Counted from the first letter of the stretch, positions 35,440-45,135 are shown. The stretch: DNA of 61,188 nucleotides from an uncultured Muribaculaceae bacterium (GCA_910583775.1 CAJTYD010000005.1:1-61188); one strand, 5' to 3'. The notes: generated from the letters alone by a model not told the origin. Program-made: numbers and translations.

Positions 35440-37566
35440 ATGATGAAGAAAACGATCATATTTATGGCTTTGGCGGCGCTTCCCACTATAGCTTTCTCAC
35501 AGCCAACAGCGAGCGCCACAGATGATCTCACAAAATTTGTCGATCCGAAGATCGGCAGCGGCGAGCACGGCCATGTGTTTGTAGGAGCAAGCGTGCCTTT
35601 CGGAATGGTACAGCTCGGTCCGACATCGATTCCGCAGACCTGGGACTGGTGCTCGGGATATCACGACAGCGACTCGACCGTGATCGGGTTCTCCCATACG
35701 CATCTTTCGGGAACCGGCATCGGCGACCTCTTCGACATCACCGTAATGCCGGTGATCGGCGAAGTAACCTACGCCCGCGGCTCCGAGAAGGACCCGAAGT
35801 CGGGAATGTGGTCGTATGGCGACAGAAGCCGGGAGATCGCGCGCCCGGGATATTATTCCGTACCTCTTTCCAGATATGGCATTCTCGCCGAAATGACCGC
35901 CACCCCACGCACCGGCCTCCACCGCTATACCTTCCCCGCATCCGATAACGCCGCTCTCGTCTTCGACCTGGAGAACGGCGGTTGCTGGGACCGCCCGGTA
36001 AAGACCCGCATCGAGGCCGACGGCAACCGGCGCCTCAAGGGATACCGTTTCTCCAAAGGATGGGCCAACGACCAGAAGGTCTATTTCGTGGCCGAATTCT
36101 CAAAACCCTTCAGCAGTTTCACCCTCCACGGCAAGGACAATATGTATGGCCGTGCTTCCTTCTCTACAAAAGAGGGGGAACAGGTTTTGCTGAAAGTAGG
36201 CATCTCTCCCGTCTCGATCGAGGCAGCTGAAAAGAACCTGCGGGCCGAATCGCCGGGCTTTGATTTCGACGGCACAGCGAGCCGGGCTAAGAATAGCTGG
36301 AACGAAGTCCTCACCTCCGTCTCTCTCGCCGACCGTGACGACAACAAACGGAAAATCCTGTATACCTCCCTATACCACAGCATGATGCTGCCGGCTCTTT
36401 TCAGTGACTACGGCACTCCCGACCGATACACCATCCTCTCGCTCTGGGACACCTACCGCGCCGAGATGCCGCTGCTGAGCATCCTTCAGCCCGAACGCTA
36501 CTCCGACATCATCAACACCATGCTCGACATCCACGACCGGCAGGGACGCCTCCCGGTGTGGCATCTCTGGGGAAACGAGACCGACTGCATGGTCGGCAAT
36601 CCCGGCGTGATCGCTGTGGCGGAGGCGGTGGTCAAGAAAACTGCCGGCGTTGACGCCAAGCGGGCCCTGGAGGCAATGGTCGCCACACAAAACGATACCA
36701 TCCGCGGTCTCGGACTGCGGCAGAAATACGGCTACATCCCCTCTGACCTCAAGGAGCAGTCGGTGGCATACGATATGGAATATGCCATTGCCGACGCAGC
36801 AGTGGCAAATGCCGCGGCCGCAATGGGCGACCGTAAGACCGCCGGAGAATTCCGCGAAAGATCGCACTCATACCGCAATTATTTCGACAGGAAAACCGGC
36901 TTCATACGCGGCCGCCTCTCCGACGGCTCCTGGCGCGAGCCGTTCGACCCCTTCCGCGCCAACTACAGCGGCAACGACTACTGCGAGGGAAACGCCTGGC
37001 AATATACCTGGCTCGTGCCCCATGACATAGAGGGCCTTAAGAAATGTTTCGGCAGCCGGAAGGCCATTCTCTCGAAGCTCGATTCCCTCTTCACAGCTCC
37101 GTCATATCTCACGGGCGAGGATGTCTCGCCCGACGTCTCGGGCCTCATCGGCCAGTATGCCCACGGCAACGAGCCGAGTCATCATGTGCCGTATCTATAC
37201 GCCATGCTCGGCGAGCGCGACAGGGCTTCGGCGATGGTGAAACGCATTCTCGAGGAGCAGTACACCGCCGGCCCCGACGGAATCTCGGGCAACGAGGACG
37301 CAGGGCAGATGTCGGCCTGGTATGTGATGTCGGCGCTCGGATTCTATCCCGTCGAGCCGGCCGGGGCGCGCTACTGGTTCGGCTATCCCCTCTTCGATGA
37401 GGTGTCGCTGAAGGTTCCCGGAGGCAGCTTCCGCATCCTCGTCCGACGCGATTCAAAAGATTCAACCCGCATAAAGCGCATCACCCTCAACGGCAAACCC
37501 TATACCCTCCCCTACATCACCCACAGCGACATCATGCGCGGCGGCGACCTCCAATTCGAATTTTGA
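35440..37566 (+). CDS. GH92 alpha-mannosidase
   Basis: A 708-residue secreted enzyme (signal peptide about 1-21) with a GH92 N-terminal beta-sandwich (VDPKIGSGEHGHVFVGASVP, FSHTHLSGTGIGD) and a catalytic (alpha/alpha)6 domain (TLYHS-like TSLYHSMMLP, SLWDTYRAEMPLL, and GNEDAGQMSAWYVMSALGFY). GH92 enzymes are calcium-dependent exo-acting alpha-mannosidases, mostly alpha-1,2 but also 1,3, 1,4 or 1,6. The length is near the family norm. Its final codon and stop lie inside an AATTTTGAATG repeat. It belongs functionally with GH125 and SusC2/SusD2. Confidence 0.96.
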   Translation: MMKKTIIFMALAALPTIAFSQPTASATDDLTKFVDPKIGSGEHGHVFVGASVPFGMVQLGPTSIPQTWDWCSGYHDSDSTVIGFSHTHLSGTGIGDLFDITVMPVIGEVTYARGSEKDPKSGMWSYGDRSREIARPGYYSVPLSRYGILAEMTATPRTGLHRYTFPASDNAALVFDLENGGCWDRPVKTRIEADGNRRLKGYRFSKGWANDQKVYFVAEFSKPFSSFTLHGKDNMYGRASFSTKEGEQVLLKVGISPVSIEAAEKNLRAESPGFDFDGTASRAKNSWNEVLTSVSLADRDDNKRKILYTSLYHSMMLPALFSDYGTPDRYTILSLWDTYRAEMPLLSILQPERYSDIINTMLDIHDRQGRLPVWHLWGNETDCMVGNPGVIAVAEAVVKKTAGVDAKRALEAMVATQNDTIRGLGLRQKYGYIPSDLKEQSVAYDMEYAIADAAVANAAAAMGDRKTAGEFRERSHSYRNYFDRKTGFIRGRLSDGSWREPFDPFRANYSGNDYCEGNAWQYTWLVPHDIEGLKKCFGSRKAILSKLDSLFTAPSYLTGEDVSPDVSGLIGQYAHGNEPSHHVPYLYAMLGERDRASAMVKRILEEQYTAGPDGISGNEDAGQMSAWYVMSALGFYPVEPAGARYWFGYPLFDEVSLKVPGGSFRILVRRDSKDSTRIKRITLNGKPYTLPYITHSDIMRGGDLQFEF

Positions 37567-37679
37567 ATGTTGAATTGGGCTGACGCCGGAAGCAGAGAGT
37601 ATAAGACTTATACCGGCGCGCAAGCTCTAATAAGACCTATACCTGACCATCACCGTTTGTCCGTTATAATAATAATCGC

Positions 37680-37687
37680 TAATTTTG
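37680..37687 (+). promoter_or_regulatory. -7 box for the isopropylmalate-synthase-family gene
   Basis: TAATTTTG at 37680-37687, 18 bp before the chosen ATG. This rules out the earlier in-frame ATG at 37685-ish inside the box itself. Confidence 0.7.
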
Positions 37688-37705
37688 CATCAAAATAAGG
37701 TCAAA

Positions 37706-39241
37706 ATGAATAAAAATGCTGCTTTTATAGAGATAATGGACACTACCCTGCGTGACGGCGAACAGACAAGCGGAGTCAACTTCATGCCTCACGAGAAACT
37801 GATGATCGCCCGCGCGTTGCTGCAGGACCTGAACGTCGACCGTATCGAGGTGGCTTCAGCCAAAGTATCCGACGGAGAGAAAGACGCCGTGAGCCGTATC
37901 TGCAACTGGGCGCTCAACACCGGCTGTCTCCACCGCGTCGAGGTGCTCGGATTCGTCGATGGAGGAGAATCGCTCAGATGGATTCACGAATGCGGAGCCA
38001 GAATCATCAATCTGCTCTGCAAGGGGTCGGAAAACCATTGCATAAACCAGCTTAAGAAAACGCCGCGCGAACATATCGACGATATCCTTAATTCTGTGCG
38101 CCTCGCCCACGAAATGGGTATCGACGTGAACGTCTATCTCGAAGACTGGAGCAACGGAATCAAAAAATCGCCGGAATATGTATTCCTGATGATGGATGAA
38201 TTGCGTAATTCAGGAATCAAGCGTTTCATGCTTCCCGACACTCTCGGCATCCTCAATCCGCTCGAGCTTCTTCAATATATGCGCAGAATGGTCAGGCTGT
38301 ATCCGGGCGTACATTTCGATTTCCACGCCCATAACGACTACGACCTCGCCATCTCTAACGTTCTTGCAGCCGTGCTCGGCGGATGCCGCGGAATACACAC
38401 CTCCGTCAACGGACTCGGTGAGCGCGCAGGCAACGCGCCGCTCGCAAGCGTGCAGGCAATACTGAAAGACCAGTTCAACGCACGCACAAGCATTGTGGAA
38501 TCGCGTCTGAACAAGGTCAGCCGTCTGGTGGAGAATTACTCCGGTATTCCGATTCCCCCCAACCGTCCCATTACCGGAGAAAGCGTCTTCACCCAGGTTG
38601 CCGGCGTGCACGCCGACGGCGACAAGAAGGCCAATCTATATTGCAACGACCTTGTTCCGGAACGTTTCGGCAGGAAACGCGAATACGCCCTCGGTAAAAA
38701 CAGCGGAAAAGCGAATATCCTCAAGAATCTGGAGGAATTAGGGCTTGAACTCACTCCGGAGCAGATAAGAAAAGTCACTGAGCGCGTAATCGAGCTCGGC
38801 GACAAAAAGGAGACAATGACCCCCGAAGACCTTCCGTTCATTGTATCCGACGTGCTGCGCAATGCAGCTATTGTAGAAAAAGTGAAACTTATAAGCTACA
38901 TGGTAAGCACCGCCTACGGCCTTCAGCCTATGGCCTCGCTGAAGATCGCCGTCAACGATACCATATTTGAAGAGAACGCCTCGGGAAACGGTCAGTTCGA
39001 CGCCTTCATGAAAGCCCTGAAGAAAATCTACACAGATAAACTTCAGCGACATTTTCCACACCTGTCGAATTATTCTGTAGGCATTCCTCCGGGCGGACGC
39101 ACCGATGCCCTTGTCCAGACAGTGATCACATGGGAATGGAATGACCGCATCTACCGCACCCGGGGCCTGGACGCCGATCAGACAGAAGCGGCCATCAAGG
39201 CAACCCTGAAGATGCTCAACCTCATGGAAGCAGAAAAATAA
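37706..39241 (+). CDS. Alpha-isopropylmalate/citramalate synthase family enzyme
   Basis: A 511-residue enzyme of the HMGL/DRE-TIM superfamily. Landmarks: IMDTTLRDGEQTSGVNF near the N-terminus, FHAHNDYDLAISNVLAAVLG (HxH metal site), GLGERAGNAPLASV, and the C-terminal LeuA dimer regulatory domain (about 385-505). It condenses acetyl-CoA with a 2-oxo acid; 2-oxoisovalerate (leucine) or pyruvate (citramalate, isoleucine) cannot be told apart here. No leuB/C/D genes are adjacent, so it stands alone under its own promoter. Confidence 0.9.
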   Translation: MNKNAAFIEIMDTTLRDGEQTSGVNFMPHEKLMIARALLQDLNVDRIEVASAKVSDGEKDAVSRICNWALNTGCLHRVEVLGFVDGGESLRWIHECGARIINLLCKGSENHCINQLKKTPREHIDDILNSVRLAHEMGIDVNVYLEDWSNGIKKSPEYVFLMMDELRNSGIKRFMLPDTLGILNPLELLQYMRRMVRLYPGVHFDFHAHNDYDLAISNVLAAVLGGCRGIHTSVNGLGERAGNAPLASVQAILKDQFNARTSIVESRLNKVSRLVENYSGIPIPPNRPITGESVFTQVAGVHADGDKKANLYCNDLVPERFGRKREYALGKNSGKANILKNLEELGLELTPEQIRKVTERVIELGDKKETMTPEDLPFIVSDVLRNAAIVEKVKLISYMVSTAYGLQPMASLKIAVNDTIFEENASGNGQFDAFMKALKKIYTDKLQRHFPHLSNYSVGIPPGGRTDALVQTVITWEWNDRIYRTRGLDADQTEAAIKATLKMLNLMEAEK

Positions 39242-39624
39242 AATTTCTTCATATTCCTTTGACATAATGAATTATTTAACTACATATTGCAGTGCACTAT
39301 AGTGCCGAAAAAATCGGCTCTTCACATCTGTAAAGGTGTTATTTGAGTTATCGAATTATCTTCTTTTAGTAAATTCCCCGCAAAATTTCTAACAGATAGA
39401 AGAAGAACGATAATAGCACCTGCATCGGTTGCTTATACTTGCCCGCTTTAGGGTATCTGTATAGCTCTCGGTGTTCGGTTTGCTGTCTATTTTTTTCTAT
39501 CTGTGGCAATTCGAGAAGCCTACTAAAAGAAATATACAGAATACAATCACACATCTTTTTCATTTCATGTCATTTTTGTTTCATTGGGATTATAAAACAT
39601 TTTAAGGAACAAACTCCATATACA
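39242..39624. other. Non-coding stretch after the synthase gene
   Basis: It holds a 12-bp palindrome, GCACTATAGTGC (39294-39305), a GCCGA/TCGGC stem (39304-39318) and a solo MITE-end-like piece (39599-39617). A 65-codon minus-strand frame (39366-39563) contains stretches like PQIEKNRQQTEHRELYRYPK, which might be a decayed gene; I cannot name it. Confidence 0.4.
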
Positions 39625-39735
39625 ATGAGATACAGACTTTTTCACTCACAGTCGCTTACCGCATTAGCCCTTTGCCTGATCATGTCATTGCTTTTGTAAG
39701 CTGTAATGGCGATGATAATTACATTATGATCATTT
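39625..39735 (+). pseudogene. Frameshifted lipoprotein remnant
   Basis: From the ATG at 39625 the frame reads MRYRLFHSQSLTALALCLIM then SLLL and stop (39697-39699). The next frame continues with VSCNGDDNYIM before another stop, so a lipobox-like LLVSC would be restored by a small frameshift. This looks like the 5' remnant of a lost lipoprotein gene. The intact lipoprotein gene at 39852 follows. Confidence 0.45.
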
Positions 39736-39851
39736 AGGATTGATTGCATGATTCAGGGATTCAATATAAATGGCTAAAAGCTGGCGCTTTCCAGGAACGT
39801 GTATGAAAAAGTCGATCAATAAGAAACCAACATCATAAAACTATTATAATA

Positions 39852-41660
39852 ATGAGACATTCCCATTACGTCACAGGCATTGCCGCTTCGGTAATGATGA
39901 TGCTGACAGGCTGTATCGATGACAAATACGATCTGTCGGACATCAACACGGAAACCGAGATAAAGGTGAACGACCTGACAATCCCTGTCAATCTGAAAGA
40001 GATCAAGCTGAACGAAGTGATCGAAGTGGATGAAAATGACCCCGAAGCCACTATCAAGTATGTCACAGTCGATGACAAGAAATATTTTGCCATAGAGAAA
40101 GGAGGCTCATTCCATGCCGCCTCGACCACCGTGGAGCGCGTGGCGGTAGGACGTCCGTCGGCAATAGAACCTATCCGCCAGAGGATAAACGGCCAGCCTC
40201 TTACATCAGTTTCCCTGTCGGCGATTCCCGCCGGAAAACCAATGAAATATATCATCGGGAAAGAGCAGACAGAGGCCCTCTATGAGGTGGGCAAAAACGG
40301 ATATAATCCTGTTGATCCGGCAATTATAACCCTCGGAGATGTAAAGATGGAAGAAAAGTCGGATAAACTCGACATCGACATCACTTTCCGATCTCCCGAT
40401 ATTGCAGACAAAGCAGCCCGCATCGTGTTTGAAAACCTCAGGCTTCTACTGCCCGAGGGTATGAAAGCAAAATCGGAACAAGGGACTCTCGAAGGTAACA
40501 TGCTGACGATCCCCCGGCTCGAAGGAAACGGAAATTCCATCACCCTTCACCTCACCGCCGACGAAATTGACTTCCGTCTTGACCCTGATCTGGGACCGGA
40601 AGGAATAAAGGTTGTGAACGGTGGATTTGAATACAAGGCAAAAGTGGGTGTCCTGAGCGGCGAGATGACCGTATATCCGATTAACGAAATGACCACACTC
40701 GACACCACCGCAGAACTCCGGATCGATTTTGACCTCACGGGATTCACGGTAACTAAATTCTCGGGAAAAATCAGCTATTCAAGCGACATCGCCGACATCA
40801 GTCCTGTGGAACTTGGTGACCTTCCTGACTTTCTTGCCGGCGACGAGACCGACATTATCATGAGCAACCCCCAGATTGTGATCAACGTCAACAACCCTGC
40901 CGGAGAGTATGGCCTGAGTTGCGATGCCGGTCTCACCATCACCGCCGAACGCGATAATATGGAACCATCCTCACAGGAGCTGTCGCAGTTCTCCATAGGC
41001 TGCGACCGCGGCAACGGGCCCTACACCCTTGTCCTTGCCCCTGACCCGGAAAACGCCGTCAACGTCCCTGCTCTTGCAACCGCCGGCAAGTTCACCTTCC
41101 CCGGTCTGTCGCGCGTGCTTGCGGGAAAAGGAATTCCCGGACGTCTGAATATCGCCCTCTCATCTCAGCAATGGCCTGAACTCAGAGTGCATGGAGACGC
41201 TCGCGACTTTCCCCTCGGAGTAGAACTGGATAAAGTGGAAGGAGAATACACATTCCTCACTCTGCTTGCCCTTGCCGACCGTTCAACCGTGGTCTATGAA
41301 AAAAAAGAGGATGGCTGGAGCGACGATGACGTGGCGGCAATCAACATCAGTTCGTTCAATATTACAGCCGAGGCGACTACCGACCTCCCTTGCGGCGTGC
41401 GACTCTGGATTCGTCCTCTCGACACAAGCGGGAACGACATTCCGATCGACAACCCGGAGGAAGCTGTTGCGGAAATCAGCGCCAACGCCCAAAACGAGCC
41501 CATCTCTATCACACTCAAGGGAGATATCCGTCATCTCGACGGCATCCATATCATCGCCACCGCCAGGAATTTCAACGGCGAGCCGATGCTACCCTCACAG
41601 ACAATCAAGATCAACAATCTCCGTGTGAAAGTTACCGGAACATATACAAAAGAACTATAA
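39852..41660 (+). CDS. Large lipoprotein of unknown function
   Basis: A 602-residue lipoprotein with lipobox MLTGC (Cys21), followed by IDDKYDLSDINTETEIKVND. The mature protein is strand-rich and acidic, with repeated beta-type segments (for example VGVLSGEMTVYPINEM, LRIDFDLTGFTVTKFSGKI), and looks like a surface or periplasmic beta-domain protein. I do not recognise a named family. It is probably co-transcribed with the DUF5723-like outer-membrane protein gene 33 bp downstream; the pair recurs in Bacteroidales to my recollection. Confidence 0.75.
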   Translation: MRHSHYVTGIAASVMMMLTGCIDDKYDLSDINTETEIKVNDLTIPVNLKEIKLNEVIEVDENDPEATIKYVTVDDKKYFAIEKGGSFHAASTTVERVAVGRPSAIEPIRQRINGQPLTSVSLSAIPAGKPMKYIIGKEQTEALYEVGKNGYNPVDPAIITLGDVKMEEKSDKLDIDITFRSPDIADKAARIVFENLRLLLPEGMKAKSEQGTLEGNMLTIPRLEGNGNSITLHLTADEIDFRLDPDLGPEGIKVVNGGFEYKAKVGVLSGEMTVYPINEMTTLDTTAELRIDFDLTGFTVTKFSGKISYSSDIADISPVELGDLPDFLAGDETDIIMSNPQIVINVNNPAGEYGLSCDAGLTITAERDNMEPSSQELSQFSIGCDRGNGPYTLVLAPDPENAVNVPALATAGKFTFPGLSRVLAGKGIPGRLNIALSSQQWPELRVHGDARDFPLGVELDKVEGEYTFLTLLALADRSTVVYEKKEDGWSDDDVAAINISSFNITAEATTDLPCGVRLWIRPLDTSGNDIPIDNPEEAVAEISANAQNEPISITLKGDIRHLDGIHIIATARNFNGEPMLPSQTIKINNLRVKVTGTYTKEL

Positions 41661-41693
41661 CCCGAAGCGGCACCCGCAGTAACCGAAATATCT

Positions 41694-43067
41694 ATGAAAT
41701 CAATAAATAAAATTCTCATGTTTCTGGCCGGTGCGGCCGTCTCGGCGGCTCCGCTCGCAGCGCAGAACACTTATTCGGGATATTTTCTCGACAACTATAC
41801 CTACCGGTTTCAGATGAATCCGGCCTATGGCAACGAATCCAACTTCGTAGGATTTCCCGGACTCGGCAACGTCAACGTAGGAATGCAGGGCAACCTGCAC
41901 CTCAGCAACGTGCTCTTCAACATCGACGGAAAGACTTGCCTTTTCACCAACCCCGGTATAAGCACGGAAGAGGTGATGAAGGGCATCAGCGAAAAGAACC
42001 GTATAGGCACCAATCTCAAACTCAATATCCTCAATGGCGGATTCAAGGCATGGGGAGGCTATAACACGGTCAGCGTCTCCGCAGTGGCTAACGCCGAAGT
42101 CTCGCTACCCGGCACTCTCTTCTCTCTGCTCAAGGAAGGAATCTCAAACCGCGAGTATGACATCAGAAACCTCCGCGCCAACGCGCAAGGGTATGCTGAA
42201 ATAGCCCTGAACCATTCGCGCGATATTCCCCCGGTTCCGGGGCTGCGCGCAGGAGCATCCGTCAAGTTCCTCATAGGCGCCGGCAACGTTGACGCCCGCT
42301 TTAATGACGCCCGCCTCGTTCTTGGAGAAAATTCCTGGGACATAACCGCCCAGGCAGACCTATACGCCTCAGTCAAGGGTCTGAGATTCGAGTACGACAT
42401 CAACGATGACGTGGAACCGGGACGCGAATATGTAAGCGGAGCCAGAATCGACAATTTCGGAATCAACGGATTCGGAATGGCTTTCGACCTGGGGGCTACC
42501 TACGAATGGAAGGAGTGGAAATTCTCGGCTGCCGTCATCGACCTCGGCTTCATTTCCTGGAATGAGACCCAGCATGCCTCGACAAACGGAGTTGTAAACG
42601 TGCAGACCTCCAGATATGAATTTGACGCCGTTGGCGATGATGACGAAGACGCATTCGACCGGCTCAAGAACGACCTTTCCGCAATCTATCAGCTTCAGGA
42701 CAACGGCAATATCGGCAGACGCACAAACGCTCTTGCGGCCACCTTGAATTTCGGAGTCGAATATAAGTTTCCACTCTATAACCCTCTCTCCTTCGGACTG
42801 CTCAACTCCACACGCATCGATGGCTTCTATTCCTGGACACAATTCCGTCTGTCGGCCAACATACGCCCTGTCAGCATCTTATCGGCAAGCGCAAACCTGG
42901 AGGTCGGCACCTTTGGATGGGGATTCGGCTGGCTGCTGAACCTTAACCTCAAGAAGGGTTTCAATATGTTCGTCGGCATGGATCACACACCGGGCAAGCT
43001 TGCCAAACAAGGCATTCCCCTGAAGTCCAACGCCAAGCTGAACTTCGGCATAGACTTTCCTTTCTGA
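41694..43067 (+). CDS. DUF5723-like outer-membrane protein
   Basis: A 457-residue protein with signal peptide (1-23, ending LAAQN) and a strand-rich body with the Asn/Gly/aromatic pattern of an outer-membrane barrel (RFQMNPAYGNESNFVGFPGL near the N-terminus; terminal NFGIDFPF ending in Phe). This fits the DUF5723 family of Bacteroidota. Its role is unknown. It lies 33 bp after the lipoprotein gene, and a strong terminator follows. Confidence 0.8.
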   Translation: MKSINKILMFLAGAAVSAAPLAAQNTYSGYFLDNYTYRFQMNPAYGNESNFVGFPGLGNVNVGMQGNLHLSNVLFNIDGKTCLFTNPGISTEEVMKGISEKNRIGTNLKLNILNGGFKAWGGYNTVSVSAVANAEVSLPGTLFSLLKEGISNREYDIRNLRANAQGYAEIALNHSRDIPPVPGLRAGASVKFLIGAGNVDARFNDARLVLGENSWDITAQADLYASVKGLRFEYDINDDVEPGREYVSGARIDNFGINGFGMAFDLGATYEWKEWKFSAAVIDLGFISWNETQHASTNGVVNVQTSRYEFDAVGDDDEDAFDRLKNDLSAIYQLQDNGNIGRRTNALAATLNFGVEYKFPLYNPLSFGLLNSTRIDGFYSWTQFRLSANIRPVSILSASANLEVGTFGWGFGWLLNLNLKKGFNMFVGMDHTPGKLAKQGIPLKSNAKLNFGIDFPF

Positions 43068-43128
43068 CAATAATGAACCTCTGAATTGGAGTTCCTCCAT
43101 CGAGCTGGTATTTCAACTGAAAGTATAA

Positions 43129-43172
43129 CCGCGCCTGAGATGGTCATACCGTTTCCAGGCGCGGGATTTTTA
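43129..43172 (+). terminator. Intrinsic terminator of the lipoprotein/DUF5723 operon
   Basis: CCGCGCCTG (43129-43137) and CAGGCGCGG (43156-43164) form a perfect 9-bp stem followed by GATTTTTAT. Confidence 0.88.
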
Positions 43173-43227
43173 TATCGCAACGGAGGTTGTCCATCCTTTT
43201 ATCGTTGGCAGATTCAATGTTTTTGCG

Positions 43228-43235
43228 TAATTTTG
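43228..43235 (+). promoter_or_regulatory. -7 box for the PurF-like gene
   Basis: TAATTTTG at 43228-43235, 74 bp before the chosen ATG at 43309 and 20 bp before an alternative ATG at 43255. Confidence 0.65.
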
Positions 43236-43308
43236 CAGAATCATAGACAATGGGATGACTCCATCTTATGAATCATCTCTATATCAGATTAAATCGCATA
43301 ATCATTCT

Positions 43309-44751
43309 ATGGGAGGCTTTTTCGGCACTATTTCCAAACAGCCCTGCGCTGTCGACCTGTTCTACGGAACAGACTATAACTCACATCTCGGTACAAAACG
43401 CGGAGGTCTTGCAACATACGACCCCGACAAGGGTTTCAACCGCTCCATCCACAGTCTGGAAAGCAATTATTTCCGCTCGAAATTCGAAGACGAACTCCAT
43501 CGCTTCGAGGGCTGCCAGGGCATCGGCGTGATCAGCGACACCGATCCCCAGCCTATCCTCATCAACTCGCACCTCGGCAGATACGCCGTGGTCACGGTTG
43601 CCAAAATCAACAACATCAGAGACATAGCCAACGATCTGCTGGAGCAGAAGATGCACTTCAGCGAGATGTCGGCAAACAATATAAATCAGACCGAGCTTGT
43701 GGCGCTCCTCATCAATATGGGCAAAACCTTCGTCGACGGAATCAACCTGGTCTTCAAGAAAGTGAAGGGGAGTTGCTCGATCCTAATCCTCACAGAAGAC
43801 GGCCTCATCGCCGCCCGCGACTATCTGGGCCGTACCCCCATAGTGATCGGCCACAAGGAGGGCGCATACGCCGTCACGACGGAGACCACCGCTTTCCCCA
43901 ACCTCGACTATAAGGTCGTGAGGGATCTCGGCCCGGGCGAGATCGTGCGTCTGCGCGCCGACGGAATCGAACTTCTCCAGGCTCCGGCAAAACGCGAGCA
44001 GGTCTGCTCCTTCCTCTGGGTTTACTACGGCTTCCCGGCCAGCGACTACTTAGGTATCAATGCCGAAGCGATGCGCGAGGCTTCCGGAAGGGCAATGGGG
44101 CGCGAAGACGGGACAGACGCCGACTGCGTCTGCGGCATCCCCGACTCTGGTGTGGGCCATGCCTTGGGTTATGCCGAAGGCAAGGGAATCCCCTACCGTC
44201 GCGCCGTGCTGAAATACACCCCGACCTGGCCACGCAGCTTTACACCCAGCAACCAGGCTCGCCGCGACCTCGTGGCCAAGATGAAGCTCATCCCCAACCG
44301 CGCCATCCTCGACGGCAAGCGAGTGGTCTTCTGCGACGACTCCATCGTGAGAGGCACCCAACTGCGCGACAACGTCCGCACATTCTACGAATGCGGCGCA
44401 AAAGAGGTACACGCCCGTATCTCCTGTCCGCCGCTCGTATACGGCTGCCAGTTCGTGAACTTCACATCATCGAAGAGCGACATGGAACTCATCACGCGCC
44501 GCATAATCCAGGATTTCGAAGGCGACGCCTCGAAAAATCTCGAAAAATATTCAGATCCCTCGACTCCCGAATACCGCCGGATGGTCGACGAGATCTCCAG
44601 ACGCCTCGGGCTCACGAGCCTTGAATTCAGCAAGGTAGATACCCTTGTGGAGAGTATCGGCCTGCCCAAATGCCGCATCTGCACCCACTGCTTCGACGGC
44701 ACCGGCTGCCACCCCGACGACGCCTACCGCCAGGACCACCCCGAAGCTTAA
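43309..44751 (+). CDS. PurF-like amidophosphoribosyltransferase paralog lacking the N-terminal Cys
   Basis: A 480-residue protein with a class II glutamine amidotransferase-like N-half (HLGTKRGGLATY, GCQGIGVISDTDPQP, DYLGRTPIVIG) and a phosphoribosyltransferase half with the PRPP motif VVFCDDSIVRGTQL (about 338-351). The protein begins MGGFFGTISKQPC: the catalytic Cys that normally follows the initiator Met is Gly. The C-terminus has a Cys cluster (CRICTHCFDGTGC). I place the start at the MGGFFG ATG by family precedent; an ATG 18 codons upstream (43255) also lies after the promoter. Glutaminase activity is therefore doubtful, and the true reaction may differ from purine synthesis. Confidence 0.82.
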   Translation: MGGFFGTISKQPCAVDLFYGTDYNSHLGTKRGGLATYDPDKGFNRSIHSLESNYFRSKFEDELHRFEGCQGIGVISDTDPQPILINSHLGRYAVVTVAKINNIRDIANDLLEQKMHFSEMSANNINQTELVALLINMGKTFVDGINLVFKKVKGSCSILILTEDGLIAARDYLGRTPIVIGHKEGAYAVTTETTAFPNLDYKVVRDLGPGEIVRLRADGIELLQAPAKREQVCSFLWVYYGFPASDYLGINAEAMREASGRAMGREDGTDADCVCGIPDSGVGHALGYAEGKGIPYRRAVLKYTPTWPRSFTPSNQARRDLVAKMKLIPNRAILDGKRVVFCDDSIVRGTQLRDNVRTFYECGAKEVHARISCPPLVYGCQFVNFTSSKSDMELITRRIIQDFEGDASKNLEKYSDPSTPEYRRMVDEISRRLGLTSLEFSKVDTLVESIGLPKCRICTHCFDGTGCHPDDAYRQDHPEA

Positions 44752-45135
44752 TTTTGAATGTTTAATTTTGAATTTTGAATTGAGCCTTAGGCAATTAGCA
44801 ATTAGAAATTAGCAATTAGCAATTGGGGTTGCGAAAAGCCCCGGAGCAAAAGCCCGCGAAAAGCCCCGGAGGGGCGATGTCTTTACACCCCCCGTTGTAA
44901 GCCGGGGGATAGAGAATCCACCCCCTCCTCCTTCGTGTCGAGCCGCCAGGCGATAGGCCTGCGGCGCTTCGAGATTCCCGAGCTCCTCGAGATTCCCGAT
45001 ATTCTCGAGAAATCCCCGATTAATCGGGATCAATCCTGATAAACCTCGATTAATCCCGATTTAAATTTTTACCCGCCAGCCCAATTCAAAATTCCCCCCG
45101 GCGCAGCCCAACTCAAAATTCAAAATTCAAAATTA
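44752..45135. repeat. Intergenic repeat mosaic between the PurF-like gene and asnA
   Basis: In order: AATTTTGAATG-type run (44750-44781), CAATTAGCAATTAG-type run (44790-44825), GC module with TGTCTTTACACCCCCC and AAGCCGGGGG (44858-44945, like 20971-21062), 9-bp units of ATTCCCGAG type (44970-45008), the ATTAATCGGGAT module (45013-45086, like 26166-26236), and ATTCAAAATT runs to 45135. No gene is visible in this 411-bp gap. Confidence 0.82.

Noticed and set aside
39366..39563. Transposase fragment on the minus strand
   Set aside because: The 65-residue frame shows no transposase motif that I can name, and no inverted ends were found around it.
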